A DNA stretch of 64,000 nucleotides, taken from Cyclobacteriaceae bacterium (GTDB taxonomy: Bacteria > Bacteroidota > Bacteroidia > Cytophagales > Cyclobacteriaceae). The notes under the pieces are model-generated. The model was given only the letters and a program-made list of their open reading frames with translations. It made no database searches and was not told the origin of the DNA. Numbering within the stretch: position 1 is the stretch's first letter; every line of letters starts with the position of its first letter. A program made the position numbers and the translations under genes. The DNA lies in NCBI GenBank assembly GCA_019638395.1, contig JAHBTX010000001.1:744001-808000 (forward strand), given 5' to 3'. Shown here piece after piece: positions 28,209 through 37,248 of this stretch.

Positions 28209-30713
28209 ATGGCCGAAGGCACACTTTTTAGTTCCAACCTATCCACCTTATTTGCCGAAGTTGCATTACCGGTTCCGATTGACAAACTATTCACCTATCG
28301 CGTTCCTGCTGCAATAGCCGATCGGGTAAAACGCGGACAGCGCGTAATTGTACCATTCGGTCAAAAAAAAATACTTACCGGTATTATTGCAACCCTGCAC
28401 ACCAAACCACCCAAAGAATACGAGGCAAAGCCCATACTGGAATTATTGGATGAAACTGAAATTATCTACGATCATCAGTTTAGCTTATACGAATGGATTG
28501 CTCAATACTACATGTGCACGTTGGGCGAAGTACTACAGGCTGCGCTACCATCCGGCCTGAAACTTTCCAGCGAATCAATGATTCAATTACGGCCCGACTT
28601 TGTATTAGAAAATTCCAGCTTTGATTTCTCTGAAAAAGAAAGGTTGCTTTTAGATCGGCTTAAAGCCGAAGTGCTTTCTTATACCGAAGCAGCCAAATTG
28701 CTGGAGGCCCGATCTATCTATCATATACTGAAATCGCTTTCATCGAAGGAAGCCATTATTCTGTTTGAAGAAGTTAAGGAAAAGTATAAACCCAAAACTG
28801 AAAGGCGCATTCGGCTGCATAAAAACTATGCAGATAAGAAAGCGTTGGAAACCCTGTTTGAGAAACTTGCGGCAAAGCCAAAACAGGAAGCCGTTGTATT
28901 GCATTACCTGCAACACGTACCGGTATTCAATAATCAAAAACTAAACGAACAAGGCTTGCGCAAGTTGTTATTGTTGAAAAGCGATGTGTCCGAGTCATCG
29001 ATAAACACCCTTGTTAAACAAAAAATTCTGGAAGAATTTGAAGTGATTGTACCCCGGTTTGGCTTCCCCGATTCGCACCACCTGCCACCGGTAATGTTAA
29101 ACGAAGCCCAGGAAGCAGCTCGTAATCAAATACTGGCTGCATTTCAAAACCAGGAGGTTGTGTTGTTGCATGGTGTAACCGGTAGCGGTAAAACCGAAAT
29201 TTATATTGATTTGGTTCGAAAGGCTTTAGAAGGTGGCTCGCAGGCTTTATTGTTGTTACCCGAAATTGCTATTACTACCCAAATTGTACTTCGCCTAAAA
29301 AAAATGTTTGGCAGCGAGATGGGCGTTTATCACTCGCGTTTTTCTGATAACGAACGTGTAGAGGTATGGAACGGAGTGCTTACCGGCAAATTCCGCTTTG
29401 TAGTGGGTGTGCGCTCTGCTGTTTTCTTACCATTCGATAACCTGGGGCTGATAATTGTGGATGAAGAACACGATGCCTCCTACAAACAGCAAGACCCGGC
29501 CCCGCGCTACCAGGCGCGCGATGTTGCGCAGGTAATTGCACGGCAGCATCATGCCAAGGTGGTGTTGGGCAGTGCTACCCCATCTTTGGAATCTTATTAC
29601 CACGCCTTACAAGGGCGTTATGGTTATGTTCAGCTAACACAACGCTTTGGAAATGCACAACTACCTGCTATTGTATTTGCCGATGTTACCCAGGAACGAA
29701 AAAGTAAAACCATAAAAGGTGATTTCACCGCTACACTAATTCGCAGCATAAATGCCACGTTAGAAAAAAGTGAACAGGTAATTCTCTTTCAAAACCGCAG
29801 GGGCTATTCGCCCTTAGTACAATGCGAAGATTGCCAATGGGTGCCCAAGTGTATCAACTGTGCCGTAAGCTTAACGTATCACCAATACCGCCATGCGTTG
29901 GTTTGCCACTATTGCGGCTACCGGGAAGACCTACCCACACAATGCCCCACCTGCAGTTCAAAGCGAATTCTTACGTTAGGGTATGGAACCGAAAAATTAG
30001 AAGAAGAATTAAAATTTCACTTCCCGAATGCACAGGTTCAGCGAATGGATTTGGATACAACCCGCTCGCGAAGTGGTTACGAAACAATTATTGAAGCCTT
30101 TGAAAAAGGAGAAACTCAAATATTAGTGGGCACCCAAATGGTAACCAAAGGCCTCGACTTTGATCGCGTAAGTCTGGTGGGCGTTTTTGATACCGACAGG
30201 ATGATACACTTTCCTGATTTTAGAAGTTATGAACGGGCCTTTCAATTAATTATGCAGGTAAGTGGCCGCGCAGGGCGCAGAGAAACTACCGGCACCGTAA
30301 TTCTGCAAACCGCTAACCCCAAGCACGAATTATTCCGATACATAGCCACAAACAATGTAACAGGCTTTTTAAACGATCAGTTGCACGATCGGCAAACACA
30401 CCTCTACCCTCCCTTTACCCGACTAATTGATATAACCTTAAAACATACCGATAAAAAAGTGGTGACCGCTGCGGCCACTCAATTAGTAAATGTTTTACGA
30501 AAAGAACTGCCTGCCACAAAAATTATGGGCCCGGGCGAACCCATGATCTCTAAAATCCGCAATGAGTTTTTAATGCTGGTTTTACTGAAGATCAAACGCG
30601 ACCAAGGGAAACTACCCGAAGTAAAACAGATTATCCTTCAAACTGCTGCCCGCCTTCAACAGGTTAAGGAATACAGAAGTGTTAAGGTAGTATTTGATGT
30701 GGACCCGGTTTAA
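28209..30713 (+). CDS. priA: Primosomal protein N' (replication restart helicase PriA)
   Basis: The 834-residue protein carries the PriA arrangement. The N-terminal 3'-DNA-binding domain (VALPVPIDKLFTYRVP) is followed by helicase motif I GVTGSGKTEIY near residue 322, the Walker B/DEEH motif IIVDEEHDASYKQ near 415, and GSATPSLES. A zinc-binding insertion has cysteines in CEDCQWVPKCINC and CHYCGYREDLPTQCPTC (about 538-585). Helicase motifs VGTQMVTKGLDF and QVSGRAGR come next. It reloads the replisome at stalled forks. The first ATG (28209) gives the expected full-length N-terminus. Confidence 0.97.
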   Translation: MAEGTLFSSNLSTLFAEVALPVPIDKLFTYRVPAAIADRVKRGQRVIVPFGQKKILTGIIATLHTKPPKEYEAKPILELLDETEIIYDHQFSLYEWIAQYYMCTLGEVLQAALPSGLKLSSESMIQLRPDFVLENSSFDFSEKERLLLDRLKAEVLSYTEAAKLLEARSIYHILKSLSSKEAIILFEEVKEKYKPKTERRIRLHKNYADKKALETLFEKLAAKPKQEAVVLHYLQHVPVFNNQKLNEQGLRKLLLLKSDVSESSINTLVKQKILEEFEVIVPRFGFPDSHHLPPVMLNEAQEAARNQILAAFQNQEVVLLHGVTGSGKTEIYIDLVRKALEGGSQALLLLPEIAITTQIVLRLKKMFGSEMGVYHSRFSDNERVEVWNGVLTGKFRFVVGVRSAVFLPFDNLGLIIVDEEHDASYKQQDPAPRYQARDVAQVIARQHHAKVVLGSATPSLESYYHALQGRYGYVQLTQRFGNAQLPAIVFADVTQERKSKTIKGDFTATLIRSINATLEKSEQVILFQNRRGYSPLVQCEDCQWVPKCINCAVSLTYHQYRHALVCHYCGYREDLPTQCPTCSSKRILTLGYGTEKLEEELKFHFPNAQVQRMDLDTTRSRSGYETIIEAFEKGETQILVGTQMVTKGLDFDRVSLVGVFDTDRMIHFPDFRSYERAFQLIMQVSGRAGRRETTGTVILQTANPKHELFRYIATNNVTGFLNDQLHDRQTHLYPPFTRLIDITLKHTDKKVVTAAATQLVNVLRKELPATKIMGPGEPMISKIRNEFLMLVLLKIKRDQGKLPEVKQIILQTAARLQQVKEYRSVKVVFDVDPV

Positions 30714-30843
30714 GTAAAAAAATGTTAGTTGAAAAGCAGCCTTGAATGCGACAAATTTGAAATTCCTTAACCTAATTTATGAAGTAGTTCTAACAAAAGC
30801 CCCTGTAACTCGTATAGAAGAATCATTCGCATTATAAAAATTT

Positions 30844-31425
30844 ATGCAAGACATTCTGTTTGACTTTATATCAAAATACGTTTCTCTTACTGATGATGAG
30901 AAGCATGCGTTACTTTCGTTGCAACTGTTTCACTCCGTAAAGAAAGGCACGGTCTTACTCAAAGCAGGACAGAAATCGCAAGAGAGTTATTTTGTATTAA
31001 AAGGTTGTATTCGTGTTTATTACATGATAGACGGGGAAGAAAAAACAACCGCATTTTATACAGAGTTAGACGCCTTAACTCCGCATCGTGTTCCGGAGAA
31101 TGCCCCTTCTGATTATTTTATTAGTTGTGTTGAAGACAGCATGCTGCTGATTTCAACAAGTGACATGGAAATGGAAATAAACAGTAAATTTCCCAAGTTC
31201 GAAATCATGTGCCGAATGTTGTCGGAAGAATTGTTAGCCAAACAACAAATAGACTTTGACGAGTTTAAAACTTCTTCACCCGAACAGCGATACCTGAACT
31301 TATTACAAAAAAGACCAGACCTTATTCAGCGCGTTCCACAGCACCAGTTAGCAAGTTATTTGGGCATCAAACCACAGTCATTAAGCAGGCTACGAGCAAG
31401 AATTTTGGAAAAAAGCAAGGCGTAA
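30844..31425 (+). CDS. Crp/Fnr-family transcriptional regulator
   Basis: The 193-residue protein has a cyclic-nucleotide-binding beta-roll (about 25-115; GTVLLKAGQKSQESYFVLKGCIRVYY) and a C-terminal helix-turn-helix (about 150-190; VPQHQLASYLGIKPQSLSRLRARI). No iron-sulfur cysteine cluster is visible, so it resembles the short Bacteroidota Crp-like regulators that bind unknown ligands. It lies directly upstream of two paralogous genes whose leaders share a palindromic element, making them candidate targets. Confidence 0.9.
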   Translation: MQDILFDFISKYVSLTDDEKHALLSLQLFHSVKKGTVLLKAGQKSQESYFVLKGCIRVYYMIDGEEKTTAFYTELDALTPHRVPENAPSDYFISCVEDSMLLISTSDMEMEINSKFPKFEIMCRMLSEELLAKQQIDFDEFKTSSPEQRYLNLLQKRPDLIQRVPQHQLASYLGIKPQSLSRLRARILEKSKA

Positions 31426-31437
31426 TTTCATTTCTTC

Positions 31438-31490
31438 ACTTAAGTGAACGAGTTATCGTAACTCGCCTATCCACTTTTGCAGCATCGTTT
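31438..31490 (+). promoter_or_regulatory. Duplicated leader element, copy 1
   Basis: The first 19 bases (ACTTAAGTGAACGAGTTAT) are identical to 32175-32193, and the rest is recognisably related through an ATCCACTTTT-GCAGCATC segment. In this copy, TTCACTTAAGTGAA (31435-31448) is a perfect 14-bp palindrome and CGAGTTA-TCG-TAACTCG is a second hairpin. It ends 25 bp before the ATG of the first paralogue. A shared promoter and operator is the simplest reading. Confidence 0.6.
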
Positions 31491-31515
31491 TTGAATAATT
31501 AAAAGGGATAGGGAC

Positions 31516-32130
31516 ATGCAAAAGAAAATTTTACTTGCCATAATGTTGGCAAGCAGTTTACAAGCGAATGCACAAAATGCAAACCAAGATAGTGTTTACA
31601 AAAGATGGTTTGTTGGGAGTTCACTCCTGATGTTAGGGAATTTTATTCCGAATGATCCAAATCCACCAGAGTATGTACAATTAAATGTTGGTTATAGAAT
31701 AACACCTAAAGATGTTGTTTCCTTCAGATTTAAAAGATCTATTTATTCCTGGCCAATCGGCATTCCTTTTGGGCCATCATTTGATAAACCAGGACTGAAC
31801 TATCCGGGACACGCACGCATACTTGCACCAACAATAGGATACCAGCGGTTTTGGTGGAAAGGAGTCTATACATCCGCTTATGCGTTGAATGCTTTTGAAA
31901 AATACATGGATGAGAATAGAAAAAAGATTGGAAATGGATACACGGTTTATCTGGACTTCTATTTGGGTTACCAGTTTAAGTTTTTCAAAAACCGGTTCTT
32001 TTTTGAACCCTCTATAGGGTGTAGCTATTGGCCGGTAAGAACTAATGTTCCGGAGGCATTTAAAGCAGTGGAAAAAAAATGGCCTAACTACTTTATTCAA
32101 CCGGGGCTTGACTTTGGGTTTAACTTTTAG
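31516..32130 (+). CDS. Outer-membrane-type protein, tandem paralogue 1
   Basis: The 204-residue protein has a signal peptide (MQKKILLAIMLASSLQANAQ). The alternating beta pattern contains KRWFVGSSLLMLGNF, VQLNVGYRITPKDVVSF, YQRFWWKGVYTSAYA and FKFFKNRFFFEPSIG, ending in GLDFGFNF. The terminal aromatic residue and strand pattern suggest a small beta-barrel or DUF3575-like outer membrane protein; no family is named with confidence. It is clearly homologous to the next gene. Confidence 0.7.
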   Translation: MQKKILLAIMLASSLQANAQNANQDSVYKRWFVGSSLLMLGNFIPNDPNPPEYVQLNVGYRITPKDVVSFRFKRSIYSWPIGIPFGPSFDKPGLNYPGHARILAPTIGYQRFWWKGVYTSAYALNAFEKYMDENRKKIGNGYTVYLDFYLGYQFKFFKNRFFFEPSIGCSYWPVRTNVPEAFKAVEKKWPNYFIQPGLDFGFNF

Positions 32131-32174
32131 CCTCCAACGAATTTTAAAGAAGTAAGCGTTAAGTTTCTTTATTA

Positions 32175-32228
32175 ACTTAAGTGAACGAGTTATTATATCA
32201 CGCCAATCCACTTTTGGCAGCATCATTT
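32175..32228 (+). promoter_or_regulatory. Duplicated leader element, copy 2
   Basis: This is the second copy of the leader upstream of the first paralogue: 19 identical bases, then the related GCC-AATCCACTTTTGGCAGCATC segment, ending 14 bp before the ATG of paralogue 2. The CTTAAG core is preserved, but the outer palindrome (TTCA/TGAA) and the second hairpin are lost, so any factor binding should be weaker or different. Confidence 0.6.
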
Positions 32229-32242
32229 AAACATGAAAAGAA

Positions 32243-32869
32243 ATGCAAAAGAAAGTTTTATTCATTGGGTTGGTCTTGATTATGACAAGTACGCTCCACC
32301 TCAAAGCTCAATACGCCAAAACAGACAGCACGTACAAAAAGTGGTTTGTTGGGAGCACGATTTTTTTATTGGGCAACTTGGCTCCCGTTAATCCACCTGA
32401 CTTCGCTCAACTTAATTTGGGTTATAGGTTTACAGGAAAAGATGTAATTACGTTAGAACCCAAAACCTGGAAGTATGCGTGGCCAAATGGTATTCATCCC
32501 TTTTTTAACAAATCATACGGAAAGGAACAAGAAAAATTTCCGGGTTATGTGCGTGAGTATGGAGTATCAGTAGTGTACCAACGATTTTTCTGGAAAGGCT
32601 TGTATGCTGAATTGAATGTGATGCCAACTTTGCAAAAATTTGTGCATGATAACGGTAAGAAGGCTGATAATGGATTTCAGATTTTTAATACTTACCGTGT
32701 TGGTTATCACATCAAATTTTTCAAAGACAGATTTTTCATTCAACCATCCATTGCCGTTACGCACCGTGCCTATCATACCAAACTACCGGATGGATTTAAG
32801 CAGCAGGATGATAAATGGTCGAAATTTATTTTTGGAGAACCTGGATTTCATTTTGGTTTTAATATTTAG
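32243..32869 (+). CDS. Outer-membrane-type protein, tandem paralogue 2
   Basis: The protein (208 aa) has a signal peptide ending near LHLKAQ. It shares with its upstream neighbour the blocks KKWFVGSTIFLLGNL, AQLNLGYRFTGKDVIT, YQRFFWKGLYAELNV, IKFFKDRFFIQPSIA and the C-terminal FHFGFNI. The pair arose by tandem duplication that included the leader. Function is unknown; an outer membrane location is inferred. It is followed without a gap by the DUF6326 gene. Confidence 0.7.
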   Translation: MQKKVLFIGLVLIMTSTLHLKAQYAKTDSTYKKWFVGSTIFLLGNLAPVNPPDFAQLNLGYRFTGKDVITLEPKTWKYAWPNGIHPFFNKSYGKEQEKFPGYVREYGVSVVYQRFFWKGLYAELNVMPTLQKFVHDNGKKADNGFQIFNTYRVGYHIKFFKDRFFIQPSIAVTHRAYHTKLPDGFKQQDDKWSKFIFGEPGFHFGFNI

Positions 32870-32878
32870 TTGACATGC

Positions 32879-33295
32879 ATGCAGAAAATACAGCAAAACA
32901 GTAAGGCTAATGTAAGCGTGAAGCTCGCCACGCTTTGGGCAGGTTTTATGTTTCTATATATCTATGTGGATTATTTCGCGTTGTATATGCCTGGTAAAGT
33001 AGATGCCATTTTGAAAGGCAAAATATTTGTATTTGATATTACACAAGGATTTCTGTTAGCAGCACTGGCATCGGTAACCATTCCGGCTCTGATGATTTTT
33101 CTTTCGGTTGCCTTGCCTGAAAAAGTAAATCGTTGTACCAACATGATAATTGCCACCATGTATATTCCCTATTCATTATTCAATTTGGCCGGGGAAGCGT
33201 GGATGCACATGGTGTTTGGTGCCGCTGTTGAAGTTGTTCTTCTTTGCCTGATTATTCGTTATGCATGGAAATGGCGTTGCACACAAGGTTCCTGA
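32879..33295 (+). CDS. DUF6326-like four-helix membrane protein
   Basis: The frame opens at a TTG (32870) immediately after the preceding stop, but the ATG at 32879 is the likelier start. The 138-residue product has four hydrophobic segments (WAGFMFLYIYVDYFALYMPG, GFLLAALASVTIPALMIFLS, IIATMYIPYSLFNL, and a last VEVVLLCLIIRYAW). The aromatic first helix followed by LPG/MPG resembles DUF6326 proteins. Function unknown. Spacing suggests one transcript with the upstream paralogue. Confidence 0.7.
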   Translation: MQKIQQNSKANVSVKLATLWAGFMFLYIYVDYFALYMPGKVDAILKGKIFVFDITQGFLLAALASVTIPALMIFLSVALPEKVNRCTNMIIATMYIPYSLFNLAGEAWMHMVFGAAVEVVLLCLIIRYAWKWRCTQGS

Positions 33296-33309
33296 GCTTT
33301 ACTTTATAT

Positions 33310-33792
33310 CTATGGATTATCTCTACCAATAAATCTGTTTTTGCCACTCAAAAAACCAATCGCTTTTTCAATATTCTTCGTTATACTCGCTTCCGATTTT
33401 AAAGAAGATATGTATCGCATTATCTCCTTTTGCGCTGACGGAGGTAGATTGTCGAATACTCTCTTCACCTTTTTATTTGAATTCAGGGCTTTGATAAGCC
33501 TCGGATGGGGCTTGATAGTTCGGTCACTCTTATCAAATCCAATCGTCATACTTACAGTTTCGCCAATTCGTTTCGGAGAATTTGGCAACATGGTGGTGTT
33601 TATATACAGGCGCCATTGACCGTTATATTTCACCAAGGTTTGCACATAATTCTTACCGTTAATGGTTCCGTAAATCGGAATATGCCCTTTACTCTTTTTT
33701 GCTTCTTTGAAAATTAATGCCAGAATTTCTCCGGGAACGAATACGAAGGGATTAATTCCGATAATTTCTATTGTTGCTTTAAAAACTTGCAT
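33310..33792 (-). CDS. DUF1905/YdeI-like (OmpD-associated family) protein
   Basis: The 160-residue cytoplasmic protein has an N-terminal DUF1905-type beta barrel (about 1-90; GHIPIYGTINGKNYVQTLVKYNGQWRLYIN, here spanning two strands). The C-terminal helical segment (about 95-150) has LPPSAQKEIMRYISSLKSE and ending KAIGFLSGKNRF, typical of the YdeI 'bacteriocin-protection' family. The role of these proteins is poorly known. It is convergent with the DUF6326 gene. Confidence 0.85.
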   Translation of the reverse strand: MQVFKATIEIIGINPFVFVPGEILALIFKEAKKSKGHIPIYGTINGKNYVQTLVKYNGQWRLYINTTMLPNSPKRIGETVSMTIGFDKSDRTIKPHPRLIKALNSNKKVKRVFDNLPPSAQKEIMRYISSLKSEASITKNIEKAIGFLSGKNRFIGRDNP

Positions 33793-33916
33793 GTCAATTT
33801 ACGATGCGAATACGGATACCAGGATATACAAAGGAGGCTTTATTGCAAAAACTAATATCCTCGCTTAAAATACAATTTAAAAGATTACAATATTTCTGAT
33901 TTTTGTAAAAAACAAA

Positions 33917-33933
33917 ATTGTTAGTTTAACAAT
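33917..33933. promoter_or_regulatory. 7-3-7 palindrome upstream of AraC gene (candidate operator)
   Basis: ATTGTTA-GTT-TAACAAT is an exact palindrome with 7-bp arms in an AT-rich region 43 bp before the ATG of the AraC gene at 33977. Its symmetry and position suggest a regulator site; no binding evidence exists. Confidence 0.4.
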
Positions 33934-33976
33934 ACATCAATAAAAAAAGGTTTCTTAACAGCAATTTACTACAAGT

Positions 33977-34855
33977 ATGATAAAGAAACATAACTTAAAA
34001 CCATTAAGTCTGTATGAATATCTGAAACATCAGAATAACCACGATTTTAACTTACCCTTTTTTCTGGCCAACAACAACACATACAAAAACGCTCGTGTTA
34101 GCTTCCCGTTTAGAACATTCACCTACGGCCTTGGTATTACTTATACTTCTGCCAGCTTTGATAAAGTAAAAATTGGCAACATCGACTATGAGATTAAAGG
34201 TGGTTGCCTTACCACCATAGGGCCTGGCTTGGTTTGCACATGGATGAGCAATTATTCAGCAGTGCATGATACAGTCTATTTCACAGAGGAGCTGTTTAAC
34301 GGCTATAGCAATAGTGCCTTTCTGCGATCATTGGATTTCTTTTCGCATGGGGGCCGACATGTAATTTCCCTCACCAAAGAACAGCTAAAAAAAGTATCCA
34401 CGCTATTTGGTTCCATCAAGGAATTGAAAGATGACGCGCATGCCATTCCTGGTCTTGTTCACGCACTCCTAATGCTGGTCAAGTCCATACATAAAGAATT
34501 AGATGACAAGTCTCAAACTAAAACAACTTCTGCCAGAGAACGAGTTATAGTGCAGTTCAGAAAATTGATAGCCGAATACTATACTGAGCACAAAGAGGTG
34601 GCCTTTTATGCTTCACGATTGCATATAACTCCCAAATATCTGAGCGAAGTGCTTCAAAGCGAACTGGGTAAAAATGGCAAGAAGTTTATTGACGAGTTTG
34701 TATTAATGGAAGCCAAAAGCTTGTTGAAGCAGACCGCCATGTCAATTCAGGAAATCAGCAATTTTTTAGGATATAAAGATGCTTCTTCGTTTACCAAAAT
34801 ATTCAAGAAACTGAACAGAATAACTCCCACAGACTATCGCGCAGAAAAGTATTGA
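33977..34855 (+). CDS. AraC-family regulator
   Basis: The 292-residue protein has an N-terminal beta-rich sensing domain (about 30-150) and a C-terminal HTH (about 190-290). The HTH includes FYASRLHITPKYLSEVLQSELGK and the family tail MSIQEISNFLGYKDASSFTKIFKKLNRITPTDYR. This type resembles Bacteroidota AraC proteins that sense small aromatic or oxidative signals, but no ligand can be assigned. It is followed by a second AraC gene of a different subfamily. Confidence 0.88.
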   Translation: MIKKHNLKPLSLYEYLKHQNNHDFNLPFFLANNNTYKNARVSFPFRTFTYGLGITYTSASFDKVKIGNIDYEIKGGCLTTIGPGLVCTWMSNYSAVHDTVYFTEELFNGYSNSAFLRSLDFFSHGGRHVISLTKEQLKKVSTLFGSIKELKDDAHAIPGLVHALLMLVKSIHKELDDKSQTKTTSARERVIVQFRKLIAEYYTEHKEVAFYASRLHITPKYLSEVLQSELGKNGKKFIDEFVLMEAKSLLKQTAMSIQEISNFLGYKDASSFTKIFKKLNRITPTDYRAEKY

Positions 34856-34880
34856 GCCGCTTTTGATTTTATGCAGAAAG

Positions 34881-34912
34881 AAACCGAAATTTTAACCACG
34901 CAAACCGAAATT
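34881..34912. promoter_or_regulatory. Direct repeats spaced 21 bp (candidate AraC-type operator)
   Basis: AAACCGAAATT occurs at 34881-34891 and again at 34902-34912, start-to-start distance 21 bp. This is two helical turns and the geometry typical of AraC/XylS half-sites. They lie between two AraC genes, about 80 bp before the second ATG. Immediately after is a 6-4-6 hairpin, TGCCAC-CTGC-GTGGCA (34914-34929). Confidence 0.5.
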
Positions 34913-34992
34913 CTGCCACCTGCGTGGCATGGGTCTTCAATATCTTTGTAATGGCTAAATGCCGACCAGGATAAACATAAATTTGTGATAGC

Positions 34993-35793
34993 ATGCCTTC
35001 ACAACTAATCTATCAACCCCACATAGCGTTAAAATCGCTCGTCAGGTATTACTGGACATTGGACATTCAATTATGCGATGAGTCAATGTTAAACATTCAT
35101 GTAATGGCCGACAGGTTTCCGCGAATAGTTATTCAATGCCTGAATGGAAAAAACGCACTTCATAGCGCTATTTATGAAAATGTGTATGCCGCTAGCTTAA
35201 AAGGTATAGCATCAAAACCTGCATTGGTTAAAATGGAGCCAACTTATTCGCACATAGCCATTTCTTTTTTTCCACATGGTATAAAGGCATTGTTCGGGAT
35301 TGACGGCCGTGAGACTACTGATGCCGTTTTAGATTTACATCATTTTTTTCCTCGCGATGTTATTCAGCAAATTATGGAGGTAAGTCACAATTATACGCGA
35401 ATTTCACTTTTAGAGACCTACTTGTTGAAGCGACTCAGTGCGATGAAGGCAGTCGATTGGCGGATAGTAAATTTTTTACACCAATGCCCCCTCACCCCTT
35501 ATGGCCGTCAGTTGAAATACTACCAAATAAGTGAACGACAGTTTGAACGAAAATTTTTACAGTCTATCGGATTTACGCCATCGTATTATAAAAGAGTTTT
35601 GCGATTTGAAAATGCGCTTAACAGACTTCAGCATAGTTACTACAAGTCGCTTGCAAACCTTGCTTATGAGTTGGGGTATGCAGATCAATCGCACTTTAAC
35701 CGGGAATTTAAGCAGTTTTCTAATTTGACACCCATAGAGTTAATCACAAAAAATGAACTCGTAAAGGAGAGCGGGTCCATCGTGGCTGAATAG
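34993..35793 (+). CDS. AraC-family regulator (DUF6597-type N-terminus)
   Basis: The 266-residue protein has an N-terminal domain beginning MPSQLIYQPHIALKSLVRYYW, of the DUF6597 kind, and a C-terminal HTH (about 165-255). The HTH contains QISERQFERKFLQSIGFTPSYYKRVLRF and LANLAYELGYADQSHFNREFKQF. The next gene downstream is a secreted epoxide-hydrolase-like protein on the same strand, a plausible target. Ligand unknown. Confidence 0.87.
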   Translation: MPSQLIYQPHIALKSLVRYYWTLDIQLCDESMLNIHVMADRFPRIVIQCLNGKNALHSAIYENVYAASLKGIASKPALVKMEPTYSHIAISFFPHGIKALFGIDGRETTDAVLDLHHFFPRDVIQQIMEVSHNYTRISLLETYLLKRLSAMKAVDWRIVNFLHQCPLTPYGRQLKYYQISERQFERKFLQSIGFTPSYYKRVLRFENALNRLQHSYYKSLANLAYELGYADQSHFNREFKQFSNLTPIELITKNELVKESGSIVAE

Positions 35794-35882
35794 ATGTCGG
35801 ATTTGTTCTATACTTCTTTTGAATAGTTGTGGATTCTTGCAGACTAAAATCATGTTAATGATTTCCTGCAAAAAAATGTGCA

Positions 35883-37079
35883 ATGAAATACACTTCACTC
35901 ATTCTACTATCGCTCATTTTGAGTACCAAAACGTCTTATTCACAAACAAGCAAAAGCAACATGAAAAATGTAACAGAATTTAAGGTTGATATCCCACAGT
36001 CCGATTTAAATGACTTAAAAGCCCGATTGAAAAACATGCGCTGGCCGGGGGAAGCAGAGGGCTCGGACTGGAATTTTGGAACCAGCGAAGCCTATTTGAA
36101 AAACCTGGTGAGCTATTGGGCAACAAACTATGACTGGAGAAAACAGGAAGCATTGCTAAACAAGTACCCACAGTACATGGCAGCGGTAGATGGCATTAAA
36201 ATTCACTTTCAATACATCAAAGGGAATGGCAAAAACAGCAAGCCATTAATACTTACACACGGCTGGCCTGATAGTTACTATCGTTTCCATAAACTAATCC
36301 CTTTGTTGACAACAGGAGAGCAAAGTTTTGATTTAGTCATTCCTTCCATTCCGGGTTTTGGGTTTTCGGAGAAAAAAGCACTAACAAGTGAGGCTGTTGC
36401 CGGCCTCTGGAAGAAGCTGATGACGGAGAATCTTGGCTATTTAAAATTTTATGCAGCCGGAGGTGATGTAGGGACGAATGTTACCAAAGCATTGGCTTCA
36501 AAATATCCTGATGTAGTGGCAGGTGTACATTTTACCGATATCGGTTATCCAACCGGTCAGGAAGATTTCAGTACGATGACTGAAGCAGAAAAACAATTTG
36601 CACAATATGTACAACAATGGTGGTATAGCGAGGGGGCTTATGCAATGGTGCAGGCTACCAAGCCTCAGTCTCTGGCGTATGCGCTCAATGAATCGCCAGT
36701 AGGCCTGGCTGCATGGATAGTGAGTTTTGGAACAGCAGGCGCCAGCCCTGACCAACTTGAAAAAGCGTTCGGTGGAAGAGATGAAATGCTCACCAATATT
36801 ATGATATACTGGTTTTCTCAAACCATAGCTACCTCAATGAAGATGTATAAAATGGATGCAATAGCACAGTGGGGAGGTTCAGCGCCATTAGCGAAGACCC
36901 ATGTGCCCGCAGGTGTTACATTGTTTGCAAGAGAAGCACAATTTCCCAAAGAATGGGCAGAGCGGTTTGTGAATGTGGTTAGTTTTAATAAAATAGAAGA
37001 AGGCGGGCATTTCGCTGCCTTGGAGGTACCTGAACTATTCGCGGACGAATTAAGGAAGTTCTTTTTTAGTTTGAAATAG
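35883..37079 (+). CDS. Secreted epoxide hydrolase-like alpha/beta hydrolase
   Basis: The 398-residue protein has a signal peptide (MKYTSLILLSLILSTKTSYSQ), then an epoxide hydrolase N-terminal domain (about 30-130; KVDIPQSDLNDLKARLKNMRWP). The alpha/beta hydrolase core carries the oxyanion motif LTHGWPDSYYRF, the nucleophile aspartate in YAAGGDVGTNV near residue 198, and the late histidine in EEGGHFAALEVPELFA. These match the juvenile-hormone/microsomal-type epoxide hydrolases (canonical HGWPGS and GGDWG). Replacement of W by V after the nucleophile may alter specificity. Substrate unknown. Confidence 0.87.
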   Translation: MKYTSLILLSLILSTKTSYSQTSKSNMKNVTEFKVDIPQSDLNDLKARLKNMRWPGEAEGSDWNFGTSEAYLKNLVSYWATNYDWRKQEALLNKYPQYMAAVDGIKIHFQYIKGNGKNSKPLILTHGWPDSYYRFHKLIPLLTTGEQSFDLVIPSIPGFGFSEKKALTSEAVAGLWKKLMTENLGYLKFYAAGGDVGTNVTKALASKYPDVVAGVHFTDIGYPTGQEDFSTMTEAEKQFAQYVQQWWYSEGAYAMVQATKPQSLAYALNESPVGLAAWIVSFGTAGASPDQLEKAFGGRDEMLTNIMIYWFSQTIATSMKMYKMDAIAQWGGSAPLAKTHVPAGVTLFAREAQFPKEWAERFVNVVSFNKIEEGGHFAALEVPELFADELRKFFFSLK

Positions 37080-37102
37080 TCCTTTATCACCTGACTGGAA
37101 GG

Positions 37103-37141
37103 AATGCTGACCTTGCTATTGAATAAAGTAAGGTTAGCATT
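37103..37141. terminator. Hairpin downstream of epoxide hydrolase gene
   Basis: AATGCTGACCTTGC (37103-37116) pairs with GTAAGGTTAGCATT (37128-37141) with only two G-T wobbles around an 11-base loop. It lies 24 bp after the stop codon. There is no T-tract, so it may be an imperfect terminator or simply an RNA-stabilising hairpin. Smaller hairpins follow (GGTAA/TTACC; TTGGC/GCCAA). Confidence 0.45.
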
Positions 37142-37248
37142 GTTAGCTGCCGGTATAAAACAAACGGCTTTTGGTAACTTTATTACCAGCGTAAATGGGT
37201 TGGCGGCAAAGCCAAAAACCCTAACTAATCAACAAACTATATTTTCAA

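Noticed and set aside
37080-37248. Integron attC site before the GNAT gene
   Set aside because: Hairpins and GTTAGCT/CCCTAAC-like edges are present, but they do not match the attC core consensus and no integrase is seen.
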